Counted from the first letter of the stretch, positions 27,501 through 36,129 are shown. The stretch is 64,000 nucleotides of DNA from Roseiarcus sp963805295 (GCA_963805295.1 CAWDTW010000116.1:62001-126000); one strand, 5' to 3'. Numbers and translations: made by a program. The notes: a model not told the origin generated them from the letters alone.

Positions 27501-28741
27501 AAATAGCCATGGAATTTGCGAGTTACTGGCATCGGCTGTTTAGCGATTCCGAGTGCGAGGCGAGCGTCATATGTGATGATGATGACGACCCTGCGCGTCG
27601 GTTGACGCGCTCGGCCTCGCTGGACGAGCGACGCCGGCGGTTGAGCGCGGCGGCGGAGGCGAAGGCGGCGGGCTACGGCGGGATTGCGGCGGTCGCGCGC
27701 GCGACGAAGGTCGCCGGAGCACGATTGGGCGCGGTCTGAAGGACTTGCGGAACCCGGCTCCTTGACGGGAGAGGTGCGGCGCAAGGGCGGGGGCACTCCT
27801 CGGTTGACGGTCAAGGACCGACGCTGTTGGAGGACTTGCAACGATTGCTCGAGCCGGCGACGATGGGCGACCGATGCGGCCGTTGCGATGGGTCTCCAAG
27901 AGCCACGACAAGCTGGCGACGGCGCTCGCGCCATGGGTCACAAAGTGAGTCCCGACCACCCAAGCTGCTGGAGGAACTGAAATATTGTCGCCATTCCAAC
28001 CGCAAGACCAAGGAAGCCGGCAAACACCTGATCGCGACGCCAGTTCGAATATATCAACGCGAAGGTCGAGGCGTCAGGCGGCCGGCGAACCGTGATATCG
28101 ATCGACGCGAAGAAGAAGGAATTGCTGGGCGAATTCAAGAACGGCGGTAGCGACATGGGCGCAGGGCGAACCGATCGAGGTCAACGCTCACGATTCGAGG
28201 ACAAGGAGTTGGGCAAGGTCGTCCCTTACGGGGTCTACGACATCGGCGCCAACCTCGGCTATGTCAGCCTCGGAATGACCACGACACCGGGGAGTTCGCC
28301 GTCAACGCCGTCCGATGCTGGCTCGATCAGATGGTTGGAAGCTCTATCCCGGGATGAGGCGCCTGATGATCACGGCCGACGGCGGCGGCTCCAATGGTTC
28401 ACGGCTGCGGCTCTGGAAGTTGGTCCTCCAACAACTCGCGGACGAAACCGGTCTGATCATTCAGGTTGCCACTATCCGCCAGGGACTCGAAGTGGAACAA
28501 GATCGAGCATCGCATGTTCTGCCACATCACGCAGAGACTGGCGCGCGACGCCACTCCTCAGCCTCCTCATCGTCATCGAACTGATCGCCAACACCACGAC
28601 GAAAACCGGTCTCAAACCGCGCGAACTCGATAGCAACACCTATCCAAAGGGCATCAAGGTCTCGGACGCGGAAATGGCGACCCTCAACATGACCCGGACT
28701 CATTCCATCCAGAATGGAACTACAGCATCTCGCCGAGGTTT
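27492..28741 (+). mobile_element. Degenerate ISAzo13-type insertion element
   Basis: The segment lies exactly between the 48-base repeats. Pieces of an ISAzo13-family transposase occur in changing frames: L-D-E-R-R-R-R-L-S-A-A-A-E-A near the left, then L-E-D-L-Q-R-L-L-E-P-A-T-M-G, K-L-L-E-E-L-K-Y-C-R-H-S-N-R-K, V-I-S-I-D-A-K-K-K-E-L-L-G-E-F-K-N-G-G, V-P-Y-G-V-Y-D-I-G-A-N, and I-T-A-D-G-G-G-S-N-G-S-R. Several frameshifts make it inactive. Its inverted ends could not be defined. Confidence 0.8.
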
Positions 28742-28789
28742 CACGAAGCGCATAAGATCCGAGGCCGGATCAATCGGTTCTGAACTAAG
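28742..28789 (+). repeat. 48-bp direct repeat, copy 2 (native methylase 5' end)
   Basis: Identical to 27444-27491. Continuing rightwards on the minus strand it joins an ATG at 28807 (M-L-D-I-V-G-L), so this copy carries the original start of the interrupted methylase. Confidence 0.9.
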
Positions 28790-28876
28790 TCCGACGATAT
28801 CAAGCATTGATTGAGGCACCGGCCCCCGAACTTCTTGCTCTCCGCAACTCACGGAAAGTCTGATGGGGATGAAAGT

Positions 28877-29398
28877 TCAGAACGGAATGTCGTCGTCGAT
28901 CGGCCCCGCGCCGCCGCCGCCTGCGCCGGCGCCGCCCGCGCCGCCGTTCGACAGCGCCGGGCGGCGGTCGCCGCCGGAGGCGCGGCTGAAGCTCGACGCC
29001 GCGGCGCCATTGTCGTCGGGGAAGCTATCGCGGCCCTGGCCTGCGCCGCGCAAGTTGAGCAATTGCAATTCGCCGCGGAAGCGCTGCAGCACGACCTCGG
29101 TCGTATATTTGTCGGCGCCGCTCTGGTCCTGCCATTTGCGGGTCTGCAGCTGGCCCTCGATGTAGACCTTGGTGCCCTTCTTGCAGTACTGCTCGGCCAC
29201 CTTGCCGAGATTCTCGTTGAAGATCACCACGTTGTGCCACTCGGTGCGCTCCTTGCGCTCGCCCGAATTCTTGTCGCGCCAGCTCTCCGAGGTGGCGAGG
29301 GAAAAGCTGACCACCTGATCGCCGGAGTTGAGCCGCCGGACCTCCGGGTCCTTGCCCAGATTGCCGATGAGGATCACTTTGTTGACGCTGCCCGCCAT
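28877..29398 (-). CDS. ssb: Single-stranded DNA-binding protein
   Basis: A 173-residue SSB with an N-terminal OB fold (M-A-G-S-V-N-K-V-I-L-I-G-N-L-G-K-D-P-E-V-R, then E-R-K-E-R-T-E-W-H-N-V-V and Y-I-E-G-Q-L-Q-T-R-K-W), a Gly/Ala-rich linker, and the acidic C-terminal tip G-P-I-D-D-D-I-P-F that recruits replication and repair proteins. It protects single-stranded DNA as a tetramer. It is divergent from uvrA, the common arrangement in proteobacteria where both can belong to the SOS response; no clear LexA box was recognised in the gap. Confidence 0.97.
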   Translation of the reverse strand: MAGSVNKVILIGNLGKDPEVRRLNSGDQVVSFSLATSESWRDKNSGERKERTEWHNVVIFNENLGKVAEQYCKKGTKVYIEGQLQTRKWQDQSGADKYTTEVVLQRFRGELQLLNLRGAGQGRDSFPDDNGAAASSFSRASGGDRRPALSNGGAGGAGAGGGGAGPIDDDIPF

Positions 29399-29733
29399 GG
29401 TTTACTCCTTACGCCCTTGCGGGCTCTTGTAGACGCGGTCGCCGACCGCGTCGGCCGCGCTCAGCGAGCGCGGCTACAGCCGGCCGCGCCCCACCATGCA
29501 TAGCCGAAAGCGGCTGAGGCGAAGCGCCCAATCGCCGCTCGGCGGAACTTGTCCACACTTCGCCGCGCCGCCCGCTTGGGAACGAGCGCCGCCGCGCTTA
29601 CATTGGGCCGAACTCCGGGGCGGGGCGCATGGGGCGCGCCTTCCCTGTGTTCTATGTTTGTTCTAGCATCGGCACGAGGATCGCGCAAGCGCGATTCGCG
29701 CCCATGACTCGAGAGTTGCCGTCGAGGACCCGC
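29399..29733. other. ssb-uvrA divergent promoter region
   Basis: No gene is called in these 335 bases. Frames with ATG at 29629 and 29704 are in phase with uvrA and would lengthen it, but lack a good ribosome site. The tgttctatgtttgttctag stretch near 29648 is a candidate for alphaproteobacterial LexA (GTTC-N7-GTTC): two gttct units occur 11 bases apart. Confidence 0.5.
29646..29667 (+). promoter_or_regulatory. Candidate LexA (SOS) box of GTTC-N7-GTTC type
   Basis: Direct half-sites gttc occur in tgttctatgtttgttcta upstream of uvrA, with seven bases between them. Alphaproteobacterial LexA binds GTTC-N7-GTTC, and uvrA and ssb are classical SOS targets. The match was found by eye and is not otherwise tested. 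Confidence 0.6.
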
Positions 29734-32700
29734 ATGGCCAGCGCCAAGCCTTTTTCGAAGCCCGCGGGCCAGGCCGCGAAGGACGGCGTCGAGGCCCTGT
29801 TCGGCGGGCGCGCGATCACAATTCGCGGCGCGCGCGAGCACAACCTCAAGAACGTCGATCTGGCGATCCCGCGCGACAGGCTGGTCGTGTTCACCGGGCT
29901 CTCGGGTTCGGGCAAGTCCTCGCTCGCCTTCGACACGATCTACGCCGAGGGCCAGCGGCGCTATGTCGAGTCGCTTTCGGCCTACGCCCGCCAGTTCCTC
30001 GAGATGATGCAGAAGCCGGACGTCGACCAGATCGACGGCCTCTCGCCCGCCATCGCGATCGAGCAGAAGACGACGTCGAAGAACCCGCGCTCGACCGTCG
30101 GCACGGTGACCGAGATCCACGACTACATGCGGCTCCTCTGGGCGCGCGTGGGCATTCCCTATTCGCCCGCAACCGGGCTGCCGATCGAGAGCCAGACGGT
30201 GAGCCAGATGGTCGACCGGGTGCTGAGCTTGCCCGAGCGCACGCGGCTCTATCTCACCGCGCCGGTCGTGCGCGGCCGAAAAGGGGAATACCGCAAGGAG
30301 ATCGCCGACTGGATGAAGCGCGGTTTTCAGCGGCTCAAGGTCGACGGCGCGTTCTACGAGATCGCCGACGCGCCGGCGCTCGACAAGAAGCTCAAGCACG
30401 ACATCGAGGTGGTGGTCGACCGCATCGTCGTCAGGCCCGACATGGCGGCCCGGCTCGCCGAGAGTTTCGAGACCGCGCTCGAGCTCGCCGATGGGCTCGC
30501 GGTGGTCGAGTTCGCGGGCCCTCACCCCGACCCTCTCCCGCATAGGGCGTCGCAAGACGCCCGTCTCTCGACGGGCTATGCGGGAGAGGGAGACAAGGCG
30601 CCGCGACGCATCCTGTTCTCCTCCAAATTCGCCTGTCCGGTGTCAGGCTTCACCATCGCCGAGATCGAGCCGAGGCTCTTCTCGTTCAACAATCCGCACG
30701 GCGCCTGCCCGGTCTGCGGGGGCTTGGGCTCGGAGCTCAGGGTCGATCCGTCGCTGGTCGTGCCCGACCCGAAACTGACGCTCAAGCGCGGCGCAGTCGC
30801 GCCCTGGGCGAAGTCGAGCTCGCCCTACTACCTCCAGACGCTGGAGGCGCTGGGCAAGCACTACCATTTCCGCCTCGACAAGCCGTGGAGCGAGCTGCCT
30901 GAGGCGGGGCGCAACGCGATCCTCTACGGCTCGGGCGAGGAGGAGATCCGCTTCGCCTATGACGACGGGCTGCGCTCCTATGAGGTGAAGAAGCCGTTCG
31001 AGGGCGTCGTCGCCAATCTCGATCGCCGCTACCGCGAGACGGAAAGCGAATGGTCGCGCGAGGAAATCCAGCGCTACATGAGCGCGACGCCCTGCGAGGC
31101 CTGCCACGGCTTCCGCCTCAAGCCCGAGGCGCTCGCGGTCAAGATCGGCGGCCAGCACATCGGCGAGGTGAGCCTCCTGTCGGTGAAGGCCGCGATCGAC
31201 TGGGCTGAGAACCTGCCGCAAAAACTCGACGCCAAGCGCAACGAGATCGCCCATCGCATCCTCAAGGAGATCGGCGACCGGCTGGCTTTCCTGCGCGACG
31301 TCGGGCTCGACTATCTCACGCTGTCGCGCGCGTCCGGCACGCTGTCGGGCGGCGAGAGCCAGCGCATCCGCCTCGCTTCGCAGATCGGCTCGGGGCTGAC
31401 CGGTGTGCTATACGTGTTGGACGAGCCGTCGATCGGTCTGCACCAGCGCGACAACGCCCGCCTTCTCGACACGCTGCGGCGCCTGAGGAACCTCGGCAAC
31501 ACGGTGATCGTGGTCGAGCACGACGAGGACGCGATCTGGGCGGCGGACTACGTGGTCGACGTTGGCCCCGGCGCCGGCGTGCACGGCGGCGAGATCGTCG
31601 CCAAGGGGACGCCGGCCGAGGTCGCCGCCAACCCCAATTCGCTGACCGGCCATTATCTGTCGGGCGAGCGGACGGTCGCAATTCCAGGCAAGCGCCGCGC
31701 GCCTGCGCCGGGCCGCGAGCTGAAAATCGTCGGCGCGCGTGGCAACAACTTGAAGCGCGTCACCGCGGCGATCCCGCTCGGCCTCTTCACCTGCGTCACC
31801 GGCGTCTCGGGCGGGGGCAAGTCGACCCTCGTCATCGACACGCTCTACAAGGCGGCGGCCCGTCATCTGCATGGCGCGAACGATCCGCCGGCGCCCTACG
31901 ACCGCATCGACGGCCTCGATGAGATCGACAAGGTGATCGACATCGACCAGTCGCCGATCGGCCGCACGCCGCGCTCGAATCCGGCCACCTACACGGGCGC
32001 CTTCACCCCCATCCGCGACTGGTTCGCCGGCCTGCCCGAAGCGAAGGCGCGCGGCTATCTGCCGGGCCGCTTCTCGTTCAACGTCAAGGGCGGACGGTGC
32101 GAGGCCTGCCAGGGCGACGGCGTCATCAAGATCGAGATGCACTTTCTGCCCGACGTCTACGTCACCTGCGACGTCTGCAAGGGCAAGCGCTACGATCGCG
32201 AGACGCTGGAGGTGCGCTACAAGGACAAATCGATCGCCGACCTGCTCGACATGACGGTCGAGGAGGCGGCGGAGCTGTTCAAGGCGGTGCCGTCGATCCG
32301 CGAGAAGATGGAGACTCTCAAGCGCGTCGGCCTCGGCTACGTGAAGGTCGGCCAGCAGGCGACGACGCTGTCGGGCGGCGAGGCGCAAAGGGTGAAGCTC
32401 GCGAAAGAACTGTCGCGCCGCTCCACGGGCCGCACCCTCTACATCCTCGACGAGCCGACCACCGGCCTCCATTTCCACGACGTGGCGCAGCTGCTCGACG
32501 TGCTGCACGAGCTGGTCGATCAGGGCAACACGATGATTGTCATCGAGCACAATCTGGAAGTCGTGAAGACCGCGGACTGGATCGTCGACATGGGGCCGGA
32601 GGGCGGCGACGCCGGCGGCGAAGTGGTGGCCGCCGGCACGCCGGAGCAGATCGCCCGCAACCCGAAGAGCTATACCGGGGCCTATCTCAAGCCGGTGCTG

Positions 32701-32736
32701 GCGCGGAAGGGGGCCAAGCGCAGCGCGGCGGAGTAG
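29734..32736 (+). CDS. uvrA: Excinuclease ABC subunit A
   Basis: A 1000-residue UvrA from the ATG at 29734 (GAGGA site upstream). Two ABC ATPase modules are complete: Walker A G-L-S-G-S-G-K-S-S and G-V-S-G-G-G-K-S-T, signature L-S-G-G-E-S-Q-R-I and L-S-G-G-E-A-Q-R-V, plus zinc modules with C-P-V-C and C-E-A-C...C-D-V-C. The protein scans DNA for bulky lesions with UvrB. An extra stretch of about 25-30 residues (near 263-290, including P-H-P-D-P-L-P-H-R) interrupts the first half exactly where the DNA carries a palindromic repeat. The reading frame stays open through it. Confidence 0.97.
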   Translation: MASAKPFSKPAGQAAKDGVEALFGGRAITIRGAREHNLKNVDLAIPRDRLVVFTGLSGSGKSSLAFDTIYAEGQRRYVESLSAYARQFLEMMQKPDVDQIDGLSPAIAIEQKTTSKNPRSTVGTVTEIHDYMRLLWARVGIPYSPATGLPIESQTVSQMVDRVLSLPERTRLYLTAPVVRGRKGEYRKEIADWMKRGFQRLKVDGAFYEIADAPALDKKLKHDIEVVVDRIVVRPDMAARLAESFETALELADGLAVVEFAGPHPDPLPHRASQDARLSTGYAGEGDKAPRRILFSSKFACPVSGFTIAEIEPRLFSFNNPHGACPVCGGLGSELRVDPSLVVPDPKLTLKRGAVAPWAKSSSPYYLQTLEALGKHYHFRLDKPWSELPEAGRNAILYGSGEEEIRFAYDDGLRSYEVKKPFEGVVANLDRRYRETESEWSREEIQRYMSATPCEACHGFRLKPEALAVKIGGQHIGEVSLLSVKAAIDWAENLPQKLDAKRNEIAHRILKEIGDRLAFLRDVGLDYLTLSRASGTLSGGESQRIRLASQIGSGLTGVLYVLDEPSIGLHQRDNARLLDTLRRLRNLGNTVIVVEHDEDAIWAADYVVDVGPGAGVHGGEIVAKGTPAEVAANPNSLTGHYLSGERTVAIPGKRRAPAPGRELKIVGARGNNLKRVTAAIPLGLFTCVTGVSGGGKSTLVIDTLYKAAARHLHGANDPPAPYDRIDGLDEIDKVIDIDQSPIGRTPRSNPATYTGAFTPIRDWFAGLPEAKARGYLPGRFSFNVKGGRCEACQGDGVIKIEMHFLPDVYVTCDVCKGKRYDRETLEVRYKDKSIADLLDMTVEEAAELFKAVPSIREKMETLKRVGLGYVKVGQQATTLSGGEAQRVKLAKELSRRSTGRTLYILDEPTTGLHFHDVAQLLDVLHELVDQGNTMIVIEHNLEVVKTADWIVDMGPEGGDAGGEVVAAGTPEQIARNPKSYTGAYLKPVLARKGAKRSAAE
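30531..30590. repeat. Palindromic repeat inserted in frame within uvrA
   Basis: Perfect 15-base arms (30531-30545 and 30576-30590, ccctctcccgcatag and its complement) enclose two further small stems, gcgtcgcaagacgc and cccgtctctcgacggg. The same ccctctccc...gggagaggg pattern is a common intergenic repeat in related bacteria, but here it is translated. Confidence 0.85.
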
Positions 32737-32904
32737 GGGGCGAGATCCGAGCGGTACCGCAGCGGCGCGACGCAGTGGACAAGGCAAATTCAGGGGTATC
32801 ATGGTTACAATACTAAGCTTTACTGGCCATTCCGCTTGGTTATTCGGGGAGGTTCGATGACTATGCGTGTTGCGGACGCCATGGGAGACGTACCGTTGGT
32901 GATT

Positions 32905-33701
32905 GTCAAGAACTCGAAGTGCCGCCGCTGGAAAGAGACTTTCTTCGGTTATGTTCATCTATATGAAGTATATCAATAGCCTTGAGCCGATCATTATTGT
33001 TGACATTAATTAATATCTTTATAATATCGATCGATCTGACCAATGTTTCATATTCATAAGATTTTCTTCTATGGTTACTGATAAATTGCCTTGGCACAGA
33101 AAGAGACCCTGCTGAACATTGACCCGTGGATGCAAAAAGAACGAATTAACCATCCCAACAAATTTATTCGGCGGTACACTGTTATAGTATTTATTGAAAC
33201 GATTTTTTCACTTCTTCCGATTTTCTTCTTGGTTTGTTTACATCAAGTGTGTTCTGATAAGCGTCGCCGGTGATATCGCGGATCCTCTCGTTGAACCAGT
33301 GCCGGCTGAAACACCAAACAACAGGAGGCCCAAATTTTAGTGGCGGTGTTGATTTGAGGGCAATAAAACACGCAACATATGGGGAGTTTGTAACATCAAG
33401 TAGTCTTGTTGGCGCTCCATGGTGCTGCATTAGTGACATGCTATAAATCGTGTCTTGCAACACGTAGGCTCTGTCTGACCCATCGTATCTTCGCCGGAAA
33501 GCTCGAAATCAACTGCTTCTCTACCGATACGAATTTTTCTCTTGAAATCTGCAATCTGCATCCTCGCACGCCAGTTCGAGCGAGTTCGCACAAAGGCCAG
33601 CCATCCAGCTGACCTCTGTAAAGCCAATCTGTTTGAGATATTGGGATTGTCCTCTGCAGTTGCGCCCAACTGGTTACAGGCCGCGATGCAAACGCAGTCA
33701 T
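32905..33701 (-). pseudogene. FRG-domain protein, multiply frameshifted
   Basis: Frames on the minus strand reconstruct an FRG-domain protein: T-S-W-A-Q-L-Q-R-T with D-W-L-Y-R-G-Q-L-D-G-W-P-L (the naming F/Y-R-G motif), then R-R-Y-D-G-S-D-R-A-Y-V-L-Q-D, S-L-M-Q-H-H-G-A-P-T-R-L-L-D, N-V-Q-Q-G-L-F-L-C-Q-G-N-L-S-V and finally E-E-S-L-F-P-A-A-A-L. At least three frame changes (about 33480, 33190 and 32960) break it. The right part is unusually AT-rich, which implies transfer. FRG proteins are found in defence and toxin-like contexts but their activity is not settled. It starts directly behind a truncated HigA. Confidence 0.75.
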
Positions 33702-33997
33702 CGAACTCCACCTCGGCCCGGATCTTCGCATCAGATCGAACTGGCTCTGCAAGTTCAGCCAGAACGCGGCGCTCGGCCCGAGATATCGGCTGAGGCGGAG
33801 CGCCGTGTCGGGGGAGATTCCGCGCTTGCCGTTGAGGATTTCCGTCAGGCGGTTGGCGGGAACGCGCAGCTTGAGGGCGAGCGCATTCGCCGTCAGGCCG
33901 CGAGCGGTCAGCTCCTCCATTAGCACTGCGCCGGGATGCGCCGGCTCGAATGAAAGCCGTCGGGGGGCGCGAGAAAGACGTCGTCTTCAGTCGTCAT
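33702..33997 (-). pseudogene. higA: HigA-type antitoxin, decayed
   Basis: The recognisable part is the helix-turn-helix of a HigA/Xre antitoxin: V-L-M-E-E-L-T-A-R-G-L-T, R-L-T-E-I-L-N-G-K-R-G-I-S-P-D-T-A-L-R-L-S-R and F-W-L-N-L-Q-S-Q-F-D-L. The start is ATG 33997 (M-T-T-E-D-D-V-F-L-A-P-P), but a frameshift separates that leader from H-P-G-A-V-L-M-E-E-L. The C-terminal tail is replaced by the start of the FRG gene. It sits 11 bases after the HigB remnant, in the usual toxin-first order. Confidence 0.75.
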
Positions 33998-34008
33998 TGG
34001 TCTTGTCT

Positions 34009-34209
34009 CTAATGATAATCGACGATCTCGACCTCGAACGCGTCGCCGTCGTCGAAGCGAAACACGATGCGCCACGGACCGTTAACGCGGATCGCCCAAA
34101 GACCCGAATCGCCGCCCAACTTGTGCGGGCCGACGCTACGCAAGAGCAACAAATCGTCCTGCTTTCGCCCACGTTCAAGGCCGACAGGCGCCACGCGCGA
34201 GAGCGTCAT
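34009..34209 (-). pseudogene. higB: HigB-type toxin, N-terminally truncated
   Basis: Sixty-six residues whose second half, L-W-A-I-R-V-N-G-P-W-R-I-V-F-R-F and the terminal V-E-I-V-D-Y-H, is the C-terminus of HigB/RelE-fold mRNA interferases. The first 30 or so residues of the normal about 92-residue toxin are missing, so catalytic and fold-defining strands are lost. It precedes the HigA remnant on the same strand. Likely inactive. Confidence 0.75.
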
Positions 34210-34267
34210 CTAGGCCAAAAATTTGGACTTTCCCGACTCGATAAACTGCCTCGTCGCAACGCCCCTG

Positions 34268-34534
34268 TCAAAGCCCCGCGTCCCGCAGCGGGGTTTTCTC
34301 GCGCGACGGAAGGTCGGCGTCTTCGAGGGGCGCGGCCGCCAACAGGCGGTCGAAGCTCGGGACGTTCGACAGTCGCCGCCATGTCGCCCAGGAAACGACG
34401 ACCGCTTCCCTGCGGCCGTGCCGGGTGATGACGAATTCTTCGCCGCGCAACGCATCCTCGACAACCGCGGTAAGCTTCGCCTTGGCGTCTTTCAGTTCAG
34501 TCTCGCGCTTGGGCGCGCTCCGGTATGACTCCAT
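34268..34534 (-). CDS. Phd/YefM-family antitoxin, orphan
   Basis: An 88-residue Phd/YefM protein: L-K-D-A-K-A-K-L-T-A-V-V-E-D-A and F-V-I-T-R-H-G-R-R-E-A-V-V-V form the DNA-binding N-terminal domain, and the tail D-R-L-L-A-A-A-P-L-E-D-A-D-L...L-R-D-A-G-L is the toxin-binding part usual for partners of PIN/VapC toxins. A toxin gene should follow on the minus strand, but the next 58 bases lead straight to the HigB remnant, so the partner has been lost. The reading frame itself is intact. Confidence 0.8.
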   Translation of the reverse strand: MESYRSAPKRETELKDAKAKLTAVVEDALRGEEFVITRHGRREAVVVSWATWRRLSNVPSFDRLLAAAPLEDADLPSREKTPLRDAGL

Positions 34535-34691
34535 TGGACATATACCGTCGGCGATGGCGACTGTCTAAGCGACAAGTTGGCGCCGGTCGAAGCGGCTGAC
34601 CGAGCGCTATCGCAACGGCAGAATTGAAGTTCAGACTATTGTCGTTCGCCGGCTTGCCGGATATATTCCCGGCTACAACCGAAGCGAGGCC

Positions 34692-34996
34692 ATGATGGGA
34701 AGCGCAGCGCAGAAGAAGGCTCTCACCGCCTACCGGGAACGTCTGGCCCGACGCGGCGTCTCGCAATTCGAGGTGCTCGGACGGGAGGACGACCGTGAAC
34801 TGATCCGGTCGCTGGCGAAGCATCTTGCCGACGGTGGGCCCGAGGCTTCCGAGATTCGGGATGCGATCGGCGAGCCATCGAGTCGGACGGCGCGCGAAAG
34901 GGAGGGGATTTGGCTGCGCTCCGGCGTTCGCCCCTGGTCGGGGCCGAGTTGGCTTTCGAGAGACCTCGTCTCGAGGGCAGGAAAGTCGCCTTGTGA
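34692..34996 (+). pseudogene. VapB-like antitoxin, frameshifted
   Basis: The first 60 residues (G-S-A-A-Q-K-K-A-L-T-A-Y-R-E-R-L, R-E-D-D-R-E-L-I-R-S-L-A-K) are typical of the small antitoxins paired with PIN toxins in Hyphomicrobiales. A frame change near 34897 separates them from the natural C-terminus, which is visible in another frame as L-A-A-L-R-R-S-P-L-V-G-A-E-L and ends V-A-L at the TGA at 34994. That TGA overlaps the GTG start of the toxin by four bases, the original operon layout. Confidence 0.75.
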
Positions 34997-35424
34997 CCGA
35001 TTACCTGCTCGATACGAACATCATCAGCGAAGTCACGAAACCCGCGCCGTCGCAGGCCTTGCTCGAATGGCTCGGCGCACAGGACGATCGGCGACTCTTC
35101 GTATCCTCCCTGACGATCGCCGAACTTCGGCGCGGCGTCCTTTCAATGCCGTCGGGGCGAAAGCGAAGGGCGCTGGAGGTTTGTTCGCCGGCGCTGAAGG
35201 TCCGACGAGACTGTTCGCAGGGCAATCCTGGCGTTCGAAACAAACGCTGCAATGATATGGGCCGAACTCATGGCGGCAGGCGACCGAAGAGGCCGCCCTC
35301 GCAGCGCGATCGACATGATGATTGCCGCGGTCGCCCAGGCCAACAACTGCATCGTCGTCACCGGAAACGCGAAGGACTTCGACGAATCGAGGTCTTCAAC
35401 CCCTTCCGAACGCCCAAAGGCTAG
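34993..35424 (+). pseudogene. VapC/PIN-domain toxin, multiply frameshifted
   Basis: It starts V-T-D-Y-L-L-D-T-N-I-I-S-E with the first PIN acidic residue, then L-F-V-S-S-L-T-I-A-E-L-R-R-G. Later blocks are in other frames: A-F-E-T-N-A-A-M-I-W-A-E-L, S-A-I-D-M-M-I-A-A-V-A-Q-A-N, V-V-T-G-N-A-K-D-F and finally V-F-N-P-F-R-T-P. At least three shifts are needed to read it through, so the RNase toxin is dead. It is the partner of the antitoxin just upstream. Confidence 0.8.
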
Positions 35425-35482
35425 CGCCGCTGAGGCGTCCGCCTTTGGATGGCCGGGTCTCGGAAGCGCGAAGGACAGGCCC

Positions 35483-35779
35483 ATGAGAAGACCGGACGCG
35501 ATTGCAGCCCTGCAACGGCACGCCGAAGCGGTGAAGGCGCTCGGCGTTACGGCCCTGTATGTGTTCGGATCGACGGCGCGCGACGAGGCGGCCGCGCGGA
35601 GCGACCTTGATGTCTTCATCGACTACGATCGCGACAGGCGATTTTCGCTTGTGGAGCTGGTTGGCATCAAACAGCTTTTGGAACGCCGTCTCGGCGTTCC
35701 GGTCGACCTGACCACCCGGGACAGTTTGGACCCGCTGCTGCGGGAACGGATCGAGGCTTCGGCGGAACGCGTTTTTTGA
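35483..35779 (+). CDS. MNT-type nucleotidyltransferase antitoxin (MntA-like)
   Basis: A 98-residue minimal nucleotidyltransferase. The signature G-S-x10-D-x-D is complete in F-G-S-T-A-R-D-E-A-A-A-R-S-D-L-D-V. In the MNT/HEPN class the enzyme neutralises the HEPN RNase toxin, in characterised cases by adenylylating it. The frame is intact, unlike nearly all its neighbours, and its stop overlaps the start of the HEPN gene by one base (TGATG), so the two are co-translated. The ATG at 35483 opens directly onto the domain. Confidence 0.9.
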   Translation: MRRPDAIAALQRHAEAVKALGVTALYVFGSTARDEAAARSDLDVFIDYDRDRRFSLVELVGIKQLLERRLGVPVDLTTRDSLDPLLRERIEASAERVF

Positions 35780-36129
35780 TGGAGCGCCTTGTCCGTCCGG
35801 CGCTTCGCGCCATTCTCGAGGCGATCGAAGGCATCGAGAACGCCAGGCAAGGCAAAACGCTCGACGACTTCAGCGGCGATTGGCTTCTCCGCCACGGCGT
35901 TCAGCGCGGCATCGAGATCGTGTCTGAAGCGGCCCGCCGTATTCCGCCTGAACTCCAAGCGCAGCAGCCGCAAATCCCTTGGCCGCAGATCACCGGTATC
36001 GGCAACGTGCTGCGGCACGAATACCATAGGGTCTCCGACACGTTGATATGGAATGTCGTGCAGGTGTATCTGCCGCCCTTGAAGGCTGCAGTCTTGGCGA
36101 TCGAGGCGGACTTGAAAGAAGAATCATGA
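35779..36129 (+). CDS. HEPN-domain toxin (DUF86/HepT-like)
   Basis: A 116-residue all-helical HEPN protein, probably a ribonuclease toxin partnered by the MNT gene upstream. The motif region reads I-T-G-I-G-N-V-L-R-H-E-Y. HepT-type HEPN RNases have R-x4-6-H-x-Y; here H-x-Y is present but the expected Arg five residues before the His is Gly, and the only nearby Arg is adjacent to the His. Whether this branch uses a different arrangement or the toxin is weakened cannot be decided by eye. The start is the ATG at 35779; a TTG just before it is possible. Confidence 0.85.
   Translation: MERLVRPALRAILEAIEGIENARQGKTLDDFSGDWLLRHGVQRGIEIVSEAARRIPPELQAQQPQIPWPQITGIGNVLRHEYHRVSDTLIWNVVQVYLPPLKAAVLAIEADLKEES

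Noticed and set aside
31408..32958. A long minus-strand frame within uvrA
   Set aside because: Antisense to uvrA over most of its length; only its last codons belong to the FRG remnant.
33091..33273. A 60-codon AT-rich plus-strand frame with a hydrophobic stretch
   Set aside because: It is antisense to the reconstructed FRG protein and its hydrophobic run mirrors Lys/Glu/Asn codons there.
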